From Methylobacterium terricola (GTDB taxonomy: Bacteria > Pseudomonadota > Alphaproteobacteria > Rhizobiales > Beijerinckiaceae): a DNA stretch of 64,000 bases. Numbering within the stretch: the stretch's first letter is position 1; every line of letters begins with the position of its first letter. The position numbers and the translations under genes were made by a program. Under the pieces are notes generated by a model, which saw only the letters and a list, made by a program, of their open reading frames with translations, was not told where the DNA came from and did not search any database. Shown here in pieces: positions 54,243-61,906 of the stretch. Location of the stretch: the NCBI RefSeq assembly GCF_006151805.1, contig NZ_VDDA01000003.1, forward strand, positions 62,001-126,000. Direction: 5' to 3'.

Positions 54243-55604
54243 ATGACGAGCGCCACCCTCGCGACCGGCAGCCCGGCCGTCGCGCCCCCCTCCACCACCG
54301 GCCGCGCCGGCATCGTGATCCTGTTCCTTCTCGCCCTCGTGGTGGTGACCCTGGCGGAAGCGATCGGCAACGTCGCTATCCCGCTCGGCCACGGCAAGAT
54401 CATCCTGCTGCCGCTGCTCTGGGCGTTGCTGATGGGCGGCGGCCTCGGGCTCGCCGCGCCGCGTCTGCCGCCCGCCTTGCGCCTGCCCGTCTCGCTGCAG
54501 GTCGCCGCCGGGGCGATCCTGCAGCCGGCCCTGCTGCTCTTCGTCGCCAAGCTCGGGCTCCTGGTCGGCGGCTCGCTGCCGAAGATCCTCGGCGCCGGCT
54601 GGGCCCTCGTCTTCCAGGAATTCGGCCACTTCTTCGGCACGATGGTGTTCGGCCTGCCCGTGGCGCTGCTCCTCGGCCTCAAGCGCGAGGCGATCGGCGC
54701 CACCTTCTCGGTCGGGCGCGAGCCGAGCCTCGCCATCATCGGCGAGCGCTACGGCATGGATTCCCCGGAAGGGCGCGGCGTGCTCGCCGAGTACCTGACC
54801 GGCACGGTGTTCGGGGCGGTGTTCATCGCGGTGCTGGCCGGGCTGATCGCGAGTCTCGGGATCTTCAACCCGCTGGCGCTCGCCATGGGCGCCGGCGTCG
54901 GCTCGGGCAGCATGATGGCGGCCGCCGCCGGCGCCATCGCCGCGCAGCAGACACCCGAAATGGCGAAGGAGGTCGCCACCTTCGCGGCAGCGAGCAACCT
55001 CGTCACCACCACCATCGGCACGTACTTCACCCTGTTCCTGTCGCTGCCCTTCACGGTCTGGGCCTACGGCGTGCTGGAGCCGATCATCGGCCGCGGCCGC
55101 GGCCGGCCCGAGGCGGCGCCCGAGCCGGATACGGCGGTGACGGCGCACGCCGCCCCGTCCTTCGGCCTGCCGGCCCTCGTGCTGGTCTGGCTCGCCACGG
55201 CGGCGCTCGGGCTCATCGGCAACTGGCTGACCTACGGCACGAAGCCCGACGGGCAGGTGCTCGTGGGTGCGGCGATCATCGTCGGCGCGGTGGTGGTCGG
55301 CGAGGTGCTGTACCGCCTGGCCGGGCGCCGGCTGCCGGCGGTGGTCTGGGTGTCGCTGATCGGCATGGCGCTCACCTATCCGGGCACGCCGTTCTCGGCC
55401 GAGATCGCGGCGGCGACGGGCCGGATCAACTTCCTGGCGCTCGCCACCCCGATCCTCGCCTTCGCGGGCCTGTCGCTCGCCAAGGACTTCCCGGCCTTCC
55501 GCCGCCTCGGCTGGCGCATCGTGGTGGTGTCGTTCCTGGCCAATGCCGGGACGTTCCTGGGGGCGGCCCTGATCGCCCAGTTCTGGATGCACCCGCCGGT
55601 GTGA
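54243..55604 (+). CDS. DUF3100 membrane protein, putative transporter
   Basis: A 453-residue polytopic membrane protein with about ten to twelve helices. LPLGHGKIILLPLLWALLMG-type early helices, the FQEFGHFFGTMVFGLPVALL segment, FSVGREPSLAIIGERYGMDS and the GVGSGSMMAAAAGAIAAQQT loop are typical of DUF3100. The HFFGTMV and VGREPSLAII stretches look like substrate-binding re-entrant loops. The family is proposed as transporters and often sits with catabolic genes, as it does here with a hydroxyacid dehydrogenase and an aldehyde dehydrogenase. Import of the pathway's substrate is the natural guess. Confidence 0.85.
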   Translation: MTSATLATGSPAVAPPSTTGRAGIVILFLLALVVVTLAEAIGNVAIPLGHGKIILLPLLWALLMGGGLGLAAPRLPPALRLPVSLQVAAGAILQPALLLFVAKLGLLVGGSLPKILGAGWALVFQEFGHFFGTMVFGLPVALLLGLKREAIGATFSVGREPSLAIIGERYGMDSPEGRGVLAEYLTGTVFGAVFIAVLAGLIASLGIFNPLALAMGAGVGSGSMMAAAAGAIAAQQTPEMAKEVATFAAASNLVTTTIGTYFTLFLSLPFTVWAYGVLEPIIGRGRGRPEAAPEPDTAVTAHAAPSFGLPALVLVWLATAALGLIGNWLTYGTKPDGQVLVGAAIIVGAVVVGEVLYRLAGRRLPAVVWVSLIGMALTYPGTPFSAEIAAATGRINFLALATPILAFAGLSLAKDFPAFRRLGWRIVVVSFLANAGTFLGAALIAQFWMHPPV

Positions 55605-55621
55605 GGAGGCGCTCCCGAGAG

Positions 55622-55645
55622 CCCTCCCCCCTCTGCGGGGGAGGG
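55622..55645. repeat. C-rich/G-rich hairpin, family C, copy 3
   Basis: CCCTCCCCC / GGGGGAGGG around a CTCTGC loop, identical in core and loop to the copy at 24941. It lies between convergent genes (DUF3100 and L,D-transpeptidase), where it could serve as a bidirectional transcription stop. Confidence 0.72.
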
Positions 55646-55674
55646 TTCAGGGCGTGGCGCCCGACAATCTCTCC

Positions 55675-56319
55675 CTACACCCGATACTTCCCGTTCCGCT
55701 TCACCATCACGGTCGTGCCCACCGGCACGCGGTTGTAGAGATCGACCACGTCCTCGTTCAGCATCCGCACGCAGCCGGACGACATCTGCTCGCCGATGCT
55801 CCAGGGCTCGTTGGTGCCGTGGATGCGGAACAGGATGTCGCGGCCGCCCTGGTAGAGGTAGAGCGCCCGGGCGCCGAGGGGATTGTCGACGCCGCCCTTG
55901 CGGGTGCGGGGCAGGTCGGGATTGAGGCTGACCATCTTGGCGGTCGGGCCCCAATCGGGCCAGACGCCCTTGCGGCCGACCGTGGCGGTGCCCTTCCAGG
56001 AGAAGCCGAGCTTGCCGACGCCGACGCCGTAGCGCAGGGCCTGGCCCCCGTCCTGGACGAGGTAGAGCATGCGCTCGTCGATATCGACCACGACGGTGCC
56101 GGGCTTCTCCAGGCCGGTATAGGCCACGGTCTGGCGCCGGTATTTCGGATCCATCCGGCTGCGGTCGACCAGCGGCACGTCGTAGGGCTGGTCGGGCATC
56201 GTGCCGATGTACCAGGCCGCGTCCGGATCGACCGCCGCGACCTGCGCGGGCCCGCGGGCGTTGCAGGCCGCGAGGGGCAACCCGGCGAGGAGGGCGAGGA
56301 CGAGGCGGCGCGGGAGCAT
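55675..56319 (-). CDS. L,D-transpeptidase lipoprotein (YkuD/ErfK family)
   Basis: A 214-residue precursor with a lipobox (LAGLPLAACN, lipidated Cys expected near residue 19) and a YkuD catalytic domain. VVVDIDERMLYLVQDGGQAL starts the fold, and HGTNEPWSIGEQMSSGCVRM contains the catalytic His and nucleophile Cys. Such enzymes cross-link peptidoglycan or attach proteins to it. The ATG at 56319 (MLPRRLVLALLAG) gives a normal lipoprotein signal; the upstream TTG is unlikely. It is convergent with the DUF3100 operon. Confidence 0.92.
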   Translation of the reverse strand: MLPRRLVLALLAGLPLAACNARGPAQVAAVDPDAAWYIGTMPDQPYDVPLVDRSRMDPKYRRQTVAYTGLEKPGTVVVDIDERMLYLVQDGGQALRYGVGVGKLGFSWKGTATVGRKGVWPDWGPTAKMVSLNPDLPRTRKGGVDNPLGARALYLYQGGRDILFRIHGTNEPWSIGEQMSSGCVRMLNEDVVDLYNRVPVGTTVMVKRNGKYRV

Positions 56320-56416
56320 GCGGCGGTAACCTTTCGGCAAGGGATGTCCATGCCTAGCCGCTCCCGCCGCCGCAGGTTGTGTCCTCCCGGCCGCAAGGCC
56401 CGGAAAAGGACGACGG

Positions 56417-57967
56417 CTACGCCAGCGCCACCTCGATCAGGAACGGCCCGCGCCGCGCCAGCGCGCCCGTCAGGGTGTCGACGAGCTGGGCCAGGGTCTC
56501 GACCCGGCGCGCCTCGACGCCGTAGCCGCGCGACAGGCTCACCCAGTCGATGGCGGGGTCGTCGAGGGTCAGCATGTCGATCGCCTTGCGGCCCGGATTG
56601 GCGCCGACATTGGTCAGCTCGTGGCGCAGGATCGCGTAGGAGCGGTTCGACCAGATCAGCGTCACCACGTCGAGGCGTTCGCGCGCCTGCGTCCAGAGCG
56701 CCTGGGCGGTGTAGAGGGCGCTGCCGTCGGCCTGGAGGGAGATGACCTTGCGGTCGGGGCAGGCCACCGCGGCGCCAGTCGCCATCGGGATGCCGAGGCC
56801 GATCGCGCCGCCGGTGAGCTGGAGCCAGGTATGGGGCGCCGCCGCGTGGGTGGCGGGGAAGAAGCTGCGCCCGGTCGTGACCGACTCGTCGCAGACGATC
56901 GCCCCCTCGGGAATCAGCGCGCCGAGCACCCGGGCGATCGAATCCTGGTCGAGGGACCCGCTCCCCGGCAGGTCCGGGCGGGGGCCGGCGGGCGAAGGCG
57001 CCTCGGGCGACGCGCCGACCGCCTCGGCGAGGCGCGCGAGGGCGTCGATCTGGTCCTGCTCCGGGGTCGCGAGGGCGAAGACGTCGCAGGTCGGGCTCGC
57101 GAGCGCGCTCGGCTTGCCCGGATAGGCGAAGAACGCCACCGGCAGGGTCGCGCCGACCAGGATGACATGCTTGTAGGGCGCCAGCACCTCGCGGGCCGGA
57201 TCGACCGGATAGGGCAGGCGCTCGATCGGCACCGTGCCGGCGCCGCGGTCGATGCGGGCATTCGACGTCATGGCGAGCAGCTTGGCGCCGGTCTTCCGGG
57301 CGATGCGATCGGCGATGCGCCGCCCCTCGTCGCGCACCGCCCGATCGCCGAGATGCAGCAGCACCGGCTCGCCGCTGCGGAGCGCCGCGACCGCGTGGGC
57401 GATCGCCTCGTCGCTCGCCCGCGGCCGCTCGGGGATCGCCGGCAGGGGCGCGATGCCGCTCCCCTCCTCCCAGGCGGTGTCGGCGGGCAGGATCAGGGTG
57501 GCGACGCCGCCCGGCGCCGTGCGGGCGGCGACGACCGCGTCGGCACCGTCCGCCGCCACCGCCTTGGCGCTGAGACCCGTGCGCATCCAGGCCGAGACCG
57601 GGCCGGCCAGCCCCTCGATGTCGGAGGTGAGCGGCGCGTCGAAGGCGCGGTGATAGGTGGCGTGCTCGCCCACGATGTTGACGACGGGCGAGCGGGCGCG
57701 GCGCGCATTGTGCAGGTTCGCGATGCCATTGCCGAGGCCGGGGCCGAGATGCAGCAGGGTCGAGGCCGGCTTGTCGGCCATGCGGGCATAGCCGTCGGCG
57801 GCTCCCGTGGCGCCACCCTCGAACAGGCACAGCACCGCCCGCATCCCCTCGACCCGGTCGAGCGCGGCGACGAAGTGCATCTCCGAGGTGCCCGGATTGG
57901 TGAAGCACACCTCGACGCCCCCCGCCACCAGGGTGCGCACCAGGCTTTCGGCCCCGTTCATCGCCAT
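56417..57967 (-). CDS. Thiamine-diphosphate enzyme, acetolactate synthase large-subunit-like
   Basis: A 516-residue ThDP enzyme. The pyrimidine domain carries CFTNPGTSEMHFVAALDRV and the catalytic Glu region LCLFEGGATGAADGYARMAD; the ThDP-binding domain has LQLTGGAIGLGIPMATGAAV, QADGSALYTAQALWTQ and WSNRSYAILRHEL. It lacks the strong similarity of IlvB proper and belongs to the benzoylformate-decarboxylase/acetolactate-synthase-like group of uncertain substrate. Among three close ATGs, 57967 is best placed, about 6 nt after GAGAGGAG. It lies alone, upstream of an AT-rich gap. Confidence 0.85.
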   Translation of the reverse strand: MAMNGAESLVRTLVAGGVEVCFTNPGTSEMHFVAALDRVEGMRAVLCLFEGGATGAADGYARMADKPASTLLHLGPGLGNGIANLHNARRARSPVVNIVGEHATYHRAFDAPLTSDIEGLAGPVSAWMRTGLSAKAVAADGADAVVAARTAPGGVATLILPADTAWEEGSGIAPLPAIPERPRASDEAIAHAVAALRSGEPVLLHLGDRAVRDEGRRIADRIARKTGAKLLAMTSNARIDRGAGTVPIERLPYPVDPAREVLAPYKHVILVGATLPVAFFAYPGKPSALASPTCDVFALATPEQDQIDALARLAEAVGASPEAPSPAGPRPDLPGSGSLDQDSIARVLGALIPEGAIVCDESVTTGRSFFPATHAAAPHTWLQLTGGAIGLGIPMATGAAVACPDRKVISLQADGSALYTAQALWTQARERLDVVTLIWSNRSYAILRHELTNVGANPGRKAIDMLTLDDPAIDWVSLSRGYGVEARRVETLAQLVDTLTGALARRGPFLIEVALA

Positions 57968-58594
57968 CGGCATCTCCTCTCGCGCGGGCATCTGGCGGCC
58001 CGGTTCGGGTTGCTGCGTCGGTGATAGGGGATTTCGCGGGCGGGGTGTGAGGGCCTTGGGGGCATGGGTCGCAGTCGCGATCGCCGGGCTGCCGCGCCGA
58101 TCGGCCCCATCGCCCATCGTCCCTGACGGGACGCCCGTGCGCGAGAGGTCGCCGCGCGAGCGTCGTCGGCGGGGTGATACGGCAGGACCGATGCCGATGC
58201 GTCAGCGCCCGTCGACGATCGATCCAGCCAGGTCAGCAAAAAACAATCATTATTTGGTTCGATCGGAACCATCTCTCGATCAAGACCGTGAATTGCAAAC
58301 ATGATACGATTTATTTCCATTGAATAGAGACCCATAAATCGTAACACTACATGTTTAAGCATATTTTCGTCTCTCATTATCACTGATCGGTGATTATTAT
58401 ATTATGTTAGATAAACAATGGGACAATTCCGGAAATATAATTTCCAATCTCATGGCGAAGCCGTTCGTCATCGCCGAGAGGCTGAACCAAGATGCCCTGG
58501 GACCCAACCGCATCTTCTATTGCAGCGTCCGAATTTTCTGTGCAATAGTATGGCGATTGGCTGCGTGCGCGAGAGCGCTCAAGGAGCATGCGTA
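57968..58594. other. Boundary of the AT-rich island; intergenic, 627 bp
   Basis: The first part (to about 58225) is GC-rich and holds no believable gene. The composition drops sharply at about 58230. In the AT-rich part I see three symmetric motifs that may be operators for the following operon: TGGTTC-GATCG-GAACCA (58255-58271), the near-palindrome ATCACTGATCGGTGAT (58379-58394) and GGAAAT-ATA-ATTTCC (58431-58445). A 63-codon frame (58404-58595) ends by sharing one base with the next start codon; I cannot tell whether it is translated. No integrase, tRNA or attachment-site repeat is recognisable. Confidence 0.5.
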
Positions 58595-59236
58595 GTGAGT
58601 GGATCAGCGAACACTTCATCTGCGACGAGCACGGCGCCAGCAAAGCTTGTATTGCTATTTACTGTTGCCAATCAAAATCAAACCAATTGGTGCTGGTCAG
58701 CGGTCGCAACGAGCGTTTCGCACTATTACGATCCGCATTCGATTTGGACACAATGCTCGACGGCGAACGCTGTTCTCGGGCGGCCCGATTGCTGCGTCGC
58801 CGCAAATGCATCAGATAAGGCAAAATGCAACCAACAAGCAAGACTTGATATAGCGCTTGTCAAGACACACAATTTGGTTCAACTCATCGATCAACGGAAT
58901 AGCCCGCTGACGTTCGACGACATCAAAAATGAGATCGACAACAGCAGAGTTGTCGGCACACGCGTCAGATGGAACGGTGGCGGCGGAGGCCACTTTCAGG
59001 CGATACATGGTTATGAGATCACCCCTTCCGGATCCGAATACATTTACATATCCGATCCAATATATGGGAACACGCAGATAAAATATTCTCGATTTGCTAG
59101 TTACTATACCGGGACCGGGGGTACTTGGACCCATAGTTATCTTACGGATCGCATGTTGATGGTGACTCTCGCAGGAGGACAGATAGATCTCGATGGGCAA
59201 GATGTCGTGGATGATGCAGATCTCATGGGAGCATGA
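58595..59236 (+). CDS. Papain-fold cysteine peptidase (AvrRpt2/C70-like)
   Basis: A 213-residue protein from GTG 58595, with AAGGAG 8 nt upstream. Catalytic residues can be read in order: Gln27 and Cys33 in NQNQTNWCWSA (six residues apart, as Gln19 and Cys25 are in papain), His133 in GGGHFQAIHGYE and Asp154 in ISDPIYGN. Other cysteines (QCSTANAVLGRPDCC, KCNQQ) could form disulfides. There is no signal peptide or membrane helix. It is the first of three tightly packed genes in an island of markedly lower GC than its surroundings (21 of 60 bases G or C at 59041-59100 by direct count). The target of the peptidase is unknown; a conflict-system effector, a processing enzyme or a host-directed factor are all possible. 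Confidence 0.82.
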   Translation: MSGSANTSSATSTAPAKLVLLFTVANQNQTNWCWSAVATSVSHYYDPHSIWTQCSTANAVLGRPDCCVAANASDKAKCNQQARLDIALVKTHNLVQLIDQRNSPLTFDDIKNEIDNSRVVGTRVRWNGGGGGHFQAIHGYEITPSGSEYIYISDPIYGNTQIKYSRFASYYTGTGGTWTHSYLTDRMLMVTLAGGQIDLDGQDVVDDADLMGA

Positions 59237-59237
59237 C

Positions 59238-59825
59238 ATGGCAATCGCAACACCCAAAGATGCACCACTCGATGGCCAGCATGTCGTCAAGGAAGGACTC
59301 GACGATCTTTTATTCCGATCAGACGATCTGGCTGGAGGATCTGCCGTCGATATTCAAGATCCCCTTCCTGTTTATGGATTGATGCTCGACGATATCAAAG
59401 ATAAGACCTTTCTCGATAAAGCCCATTTAGTAGGATGGCGATATATCATAGCCAATTCCGACCATTCCTCGTTCGCGGACGTCCGAACCGAACGAGGGTC
59501 CAGCGAATTCGTGAGCCTTGCCAGCTCGGCAGCAGGGTCGAGGCTCATCGATGCTGCCGAACTGGCGAGATCGATAGCAGATAAATTCCCACATGATTGC
59601 GAAGCGCGCATCCTCGATATTCCGGCCCTGAAACTTTCAGGGATTTGGCTGACTCTATCCCCCCCAGCGTTCGTGACGTATATTGATGGATGGCGCCCAT
59701 CCTCGGAACCGTCGACCTTCACTGGCCCTCATTTCATTGATGAGGTCCTTCATCGAGCCGAGCATGTTCGCGCCGAAATGCCGAGCACGACTTACGAGGA
59801 CCATCAAGGCAGGAGAGCGCAATGA
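59238..59825 (+). CDS. Unknown soluble protein, second gene of the peptidase operon
   Basis: A 195-residue protein that I cannot place in a family. It begins 1 bp after the peptidase stop, with GGGAG 7 nt upstream of the ATG at 59238. It has no signal peptide or helix. Fixed-looking features are PVYGLMLDDIKDKTFLDKA, AHLVGWRYIIANSDHSSFAD and FVSLASSAAGSRLIDAAEL. Length, coupling and base composition match the peptidase, so it is likely a functional partner, perhaps substrate, chaperone or inhibitor. Its role is undetermined. Confidence 0.72.
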   Translation: MAIATPKDAPLDGQHVVKEGLDDLLFRSDDLAGGSAVDIQDPLPVYGLMLDDIKDKTFLDKAHLVGWRYIIANSDHSSFADVRTERGSSEFVSLASSAAGSRLIDAAELARSIADKFPHDCEARILDIPALKLSGIWLTLSPPAFVTYIDGWRPSSEPSTFTGPHFIDEVLHRAEHVRAEMPSTTYEDHQGRRAQ

Positions 59826-60277
59826 GCGATACCGTACCACCTCCGAAGGTCGCGACGCCAGACAACGATCGCCTCACCATAAAGGAACTCATGGCCGCAT
59901 TTTTGACTTTTGGAATCGGGATCGTATCGCTTTTTATTTTATTTAGGACATTCTCGTATCTTGACACTGAGAAATTTGACGCAGCCATTTTTAATCAGAA
60001 AAAAGATATCATGGCAGTGGCGCTGGGTCTCTTGGGAACGGCAACGGGTTACTATCTCGGGCGTGTCCCCGCCGAGAAGCAGGCCGATGCGTCCCGCCGG
60101 GAGGCAAACGCGGCCACGGCTTCGGCCGCGCAAGCCGTTCAGAACAAACAGCAAGTCAAATCCGCCGTAGCGGACGCGCTCAGCCGTGCGCAGGACAGCG
60201 ATCTCGCCGGCGGAGGCGCACCGGATCGGTCGATCGAAATTCTCCGCGACCTGGAGCGGAGCATCAGGCCTCTTTGA
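59822..60277 (+). CDS. Two-helix membrane protein with Ala-rich tail, third gene of the peptidase operon
   Basis: A 151-residue protein starting in a 4-bp ATGA overlap with the previous gene. It has two membrane helices (about residues 22-44, ELMAAFLTFGIGIVSLFILF, and 61-83, KKDIMAVALGLLGTATGYYL) and then a charged, Ala/Gln-rich stretch likely to form a coiled coil (EKQADASRREANAATASAAQ). The TGYYLGRVPAEKQ junction after helix 2 recalls small two-helix proteins of phage and conflict systems, but I cannot assign a family. It likely anchors or executes the module's activity at the membrane; inference. Confidence 0.72.
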   Translation: MSDTVPPPKVATPDNDRLTIKELMAAFLTFGIGIVSLFILFRTFSYLDTEKFDAAIFNQKKDIMAVALGLLGTATGYYLGRVPAEKQADASRREANAATASAAQAVQNKQQVKSAVADALSRAQDSDLAGGGAPDRSIEILRDLERSIRPL

Positions 60278-60685
60278 GATGATATTTGAAATTATCCATG
60301 GCAATTATTCATGGCGATGCACAACGTGCATCGATATCCCCCCGGCGCCGTCAACCGACAGCCTGTCGCGGCGACGCCGATCATGAATACGAGACGCACC
60401 AGCAGCAATATTCGCAGCGCCCATAAAGTGGATCAAACAGTTCCGTTTCGAACGGGTGCCGGGAGCGGCCATGCTCGGCGCGATGGCTGCCAAGGCGCAC
60501 CACCGGCGATGCCCGACATGTCGCCGACCCGGGCCTTGGGAGGATAGCCCGGCTTGTCCGAGGACCGGCCAGCTTTGGGGCTGCGCTGTCCAGCTGCCGT
60601 TCCGGCATCGCTCCGCCGCAACCCACGCCCCCCTAGCACGTTCGTTGCACCGTGCGGCGGGCGGTTGCGCCCGGTGGAGACCCCG
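60278..60685. other. Right boundary of the AT-rich island; intergenic, 408 bp
   Basis: AT-rich sequence continues to about 60310 and then returns to high GC. A short hydrophobic minus-strand frame (containing LWALRILLLVRLVFMIGVAA) lies near 60300-60420 but has no plausible start, and I do not call it a gene. No terminator, direct repeat matching the left boundary or att-like site is evident. The last 100 bp hold the promoter region of the metallopeptidase gene. Confidence 0.45.
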
Positions 60686-61747
60686 ATGAAGCTGTTCCAG
60701 TGCCAGTCCTGCGGCAACATCCTGTATTTCGAGAACCGGACCTGCCAGCGCTGCGGCCATCGGCTGGCCTACCTGCCGGAGGCCCGTACGCTCTCCGCGC
60801 TCACGCCCGCCGGGGGCGAGGACTGGACGCCGCTCGCGGTGCCGGACCGGCCGAGCCGGTTCTGCGCCAATGCGGTGCACGATGCCTGCAACTGGCTGGT
60901 GCCGCCGGGCTCGGGCGACGCGTTCTGCCTCGCCTGCCGCCACAACGGCACGATTCCCGATGTCTCGAACCCGGAATACCTCGCCAAGTGGCGCGAGATG
61001 GAATTCGCCAAGCACCGCCTGTTCTACAGCCTGCTGCGCTGGAACCTGCCGCTGAAGACCCGGGCCGAGGATCCGGAGCACGGGCTGATCTTCCACTTCC
61101 TGGCCGACCCGCCGGAGAACCAGGGCCCGAAGGTGATGACCGGGCACGACAACGGCGTCATCACCATCGCGCTGGTGGAAGCCGATGACGCCGAGCGCGA
61201 GAAGCGGCGGCGCGAGATGGGCGAGCCCTACCGCACCCTGCTCGGGCATTTTCGCCATGAGGTCGGCCACCATTACTGGGACCTGCTGGTGCGCGATGCC
61301 GGCCGGCTGGAGGCCTGCCGGGCGGTCTTCGGCGACGATTCGCAGGATTACGACGCGGCGCTCCAGCGCCACTACGAGGAGGGCACGCCGGCCAACTGGC
61401 AGGAGAGCTTCGTCTCGGCCTACGCCACCACCCATCCGTGGGAAGATTTCGCCGAGACCTGGGCGCATTACCTGCACATCGTCGACACGCTGGAGATGGC
61501 GAGCGCCTTCGGCATGCAGGTCCATCCGCTGCTCGACGCGGGCGGCGAGCTCGCCGCGCGGATCGACTTCGACCCCTACGAGGCGCAGAGCATCGAGCAG
61601 ATCATGGCGGCCTGGCTGCCCTTCGTGTTCGCCCTCAACAGCGTCAACCGGGCGATGGGCCAGGGCGACCTCTACCCCTTCGTGCTGGCCCCGCCGGTGA
61701 TCGCGAAGCTCGGCTTCATCCACGGCCTCGTCCACGGAACGATCTGA
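60686..61747 (+). CDS. Zinc-ribbon and zinc-metallopeptidase protein
   Basis: A 353-residue protein with an N-terminal zinc ribbon (FQCQSCGNILYF and CQRCGHRL, two CxxC knuckles) and further Cys in FCANAVHDACNW and FCLACRHN. The peptidase domain has the HEVGHHYW zincin site with His191, Glu192 and His195, and a likely third ligand in DFAETWAHYLH. The architecture matches the family annotated as zinc-ribbon plus putative zinc-binding metallopeptidase. The substrate is unknown. It begins at ATG 60686, with GGAG 8 nt upstream, and its GC content is that of the core genome, not of the preceding island. Confidence 0.88.
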   Translation: MKLFQCQSCGNILYFENRTCQRCGHRLAYLPEARTLSALTPAGGEDWTPLAVPDRPSRFCANAVHDACNWLVPPGSGDAFCLACRHNGTIPDVSNPEYLAKWREMEFAKHRLFYSLLRWNLPLKTRAEDPEHGLIFHFLADPPENQGPKVMTGHDNGVITIALVEADDAEREKRRREMGEPYRTLLGHFRHEVGHHYWDLLVRDAGRLEACRAVFGDDSQDYDAALQRHYEEGTPANWQESFVSAYATTHPWEDFAETWAHYLHIVDTLEMASAFGMQVHPLLDAGGELAARIDFDPYEAQSIEQIMAAWLPFVFALNSVNRAMGQGDLYPFVLAPPVIAKLGFIHGLVHGTI

Positions 61748-61906
61748 TGCGGGCGATCTGACCCCGAGGGAGGCATCCGATCCGCCCCGGCCGTAGCCTC
61801 CGCGGCCGGGGCGGTCCATGATGGCGCGACCGCCCGAAGAATCGGGCCGGCACGCCCGCAGGACGGGCACGGTGCCCGCGCGAGCGGGCCGAAGGAGGGA
61901 CGCCGA

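Noticed and set aside
52620-55592. 990-codon minus-strand frame opposite the aldehyde dehydrogenase and DUF3100 genes
   Set aside because: Spans two real genes and their gap on the other strand, with low-complexity Arg/Gly/Asp/His sequence; shadow frame.
57958-58383. Minus-strand 141-codon frame spanning the island boundary
   Set aside because: Its first 50 residues look protein-like, but it has no ribosome binding site, crosses the abrupt composition change and overlaps the ThDP enzyme start.
58230-60310. Prophage or integrative element
   Set aside because: No integrase, recombinase, phage structural gene, tRNA or flanking direct repeat is recognisable; only base composition marks the island.
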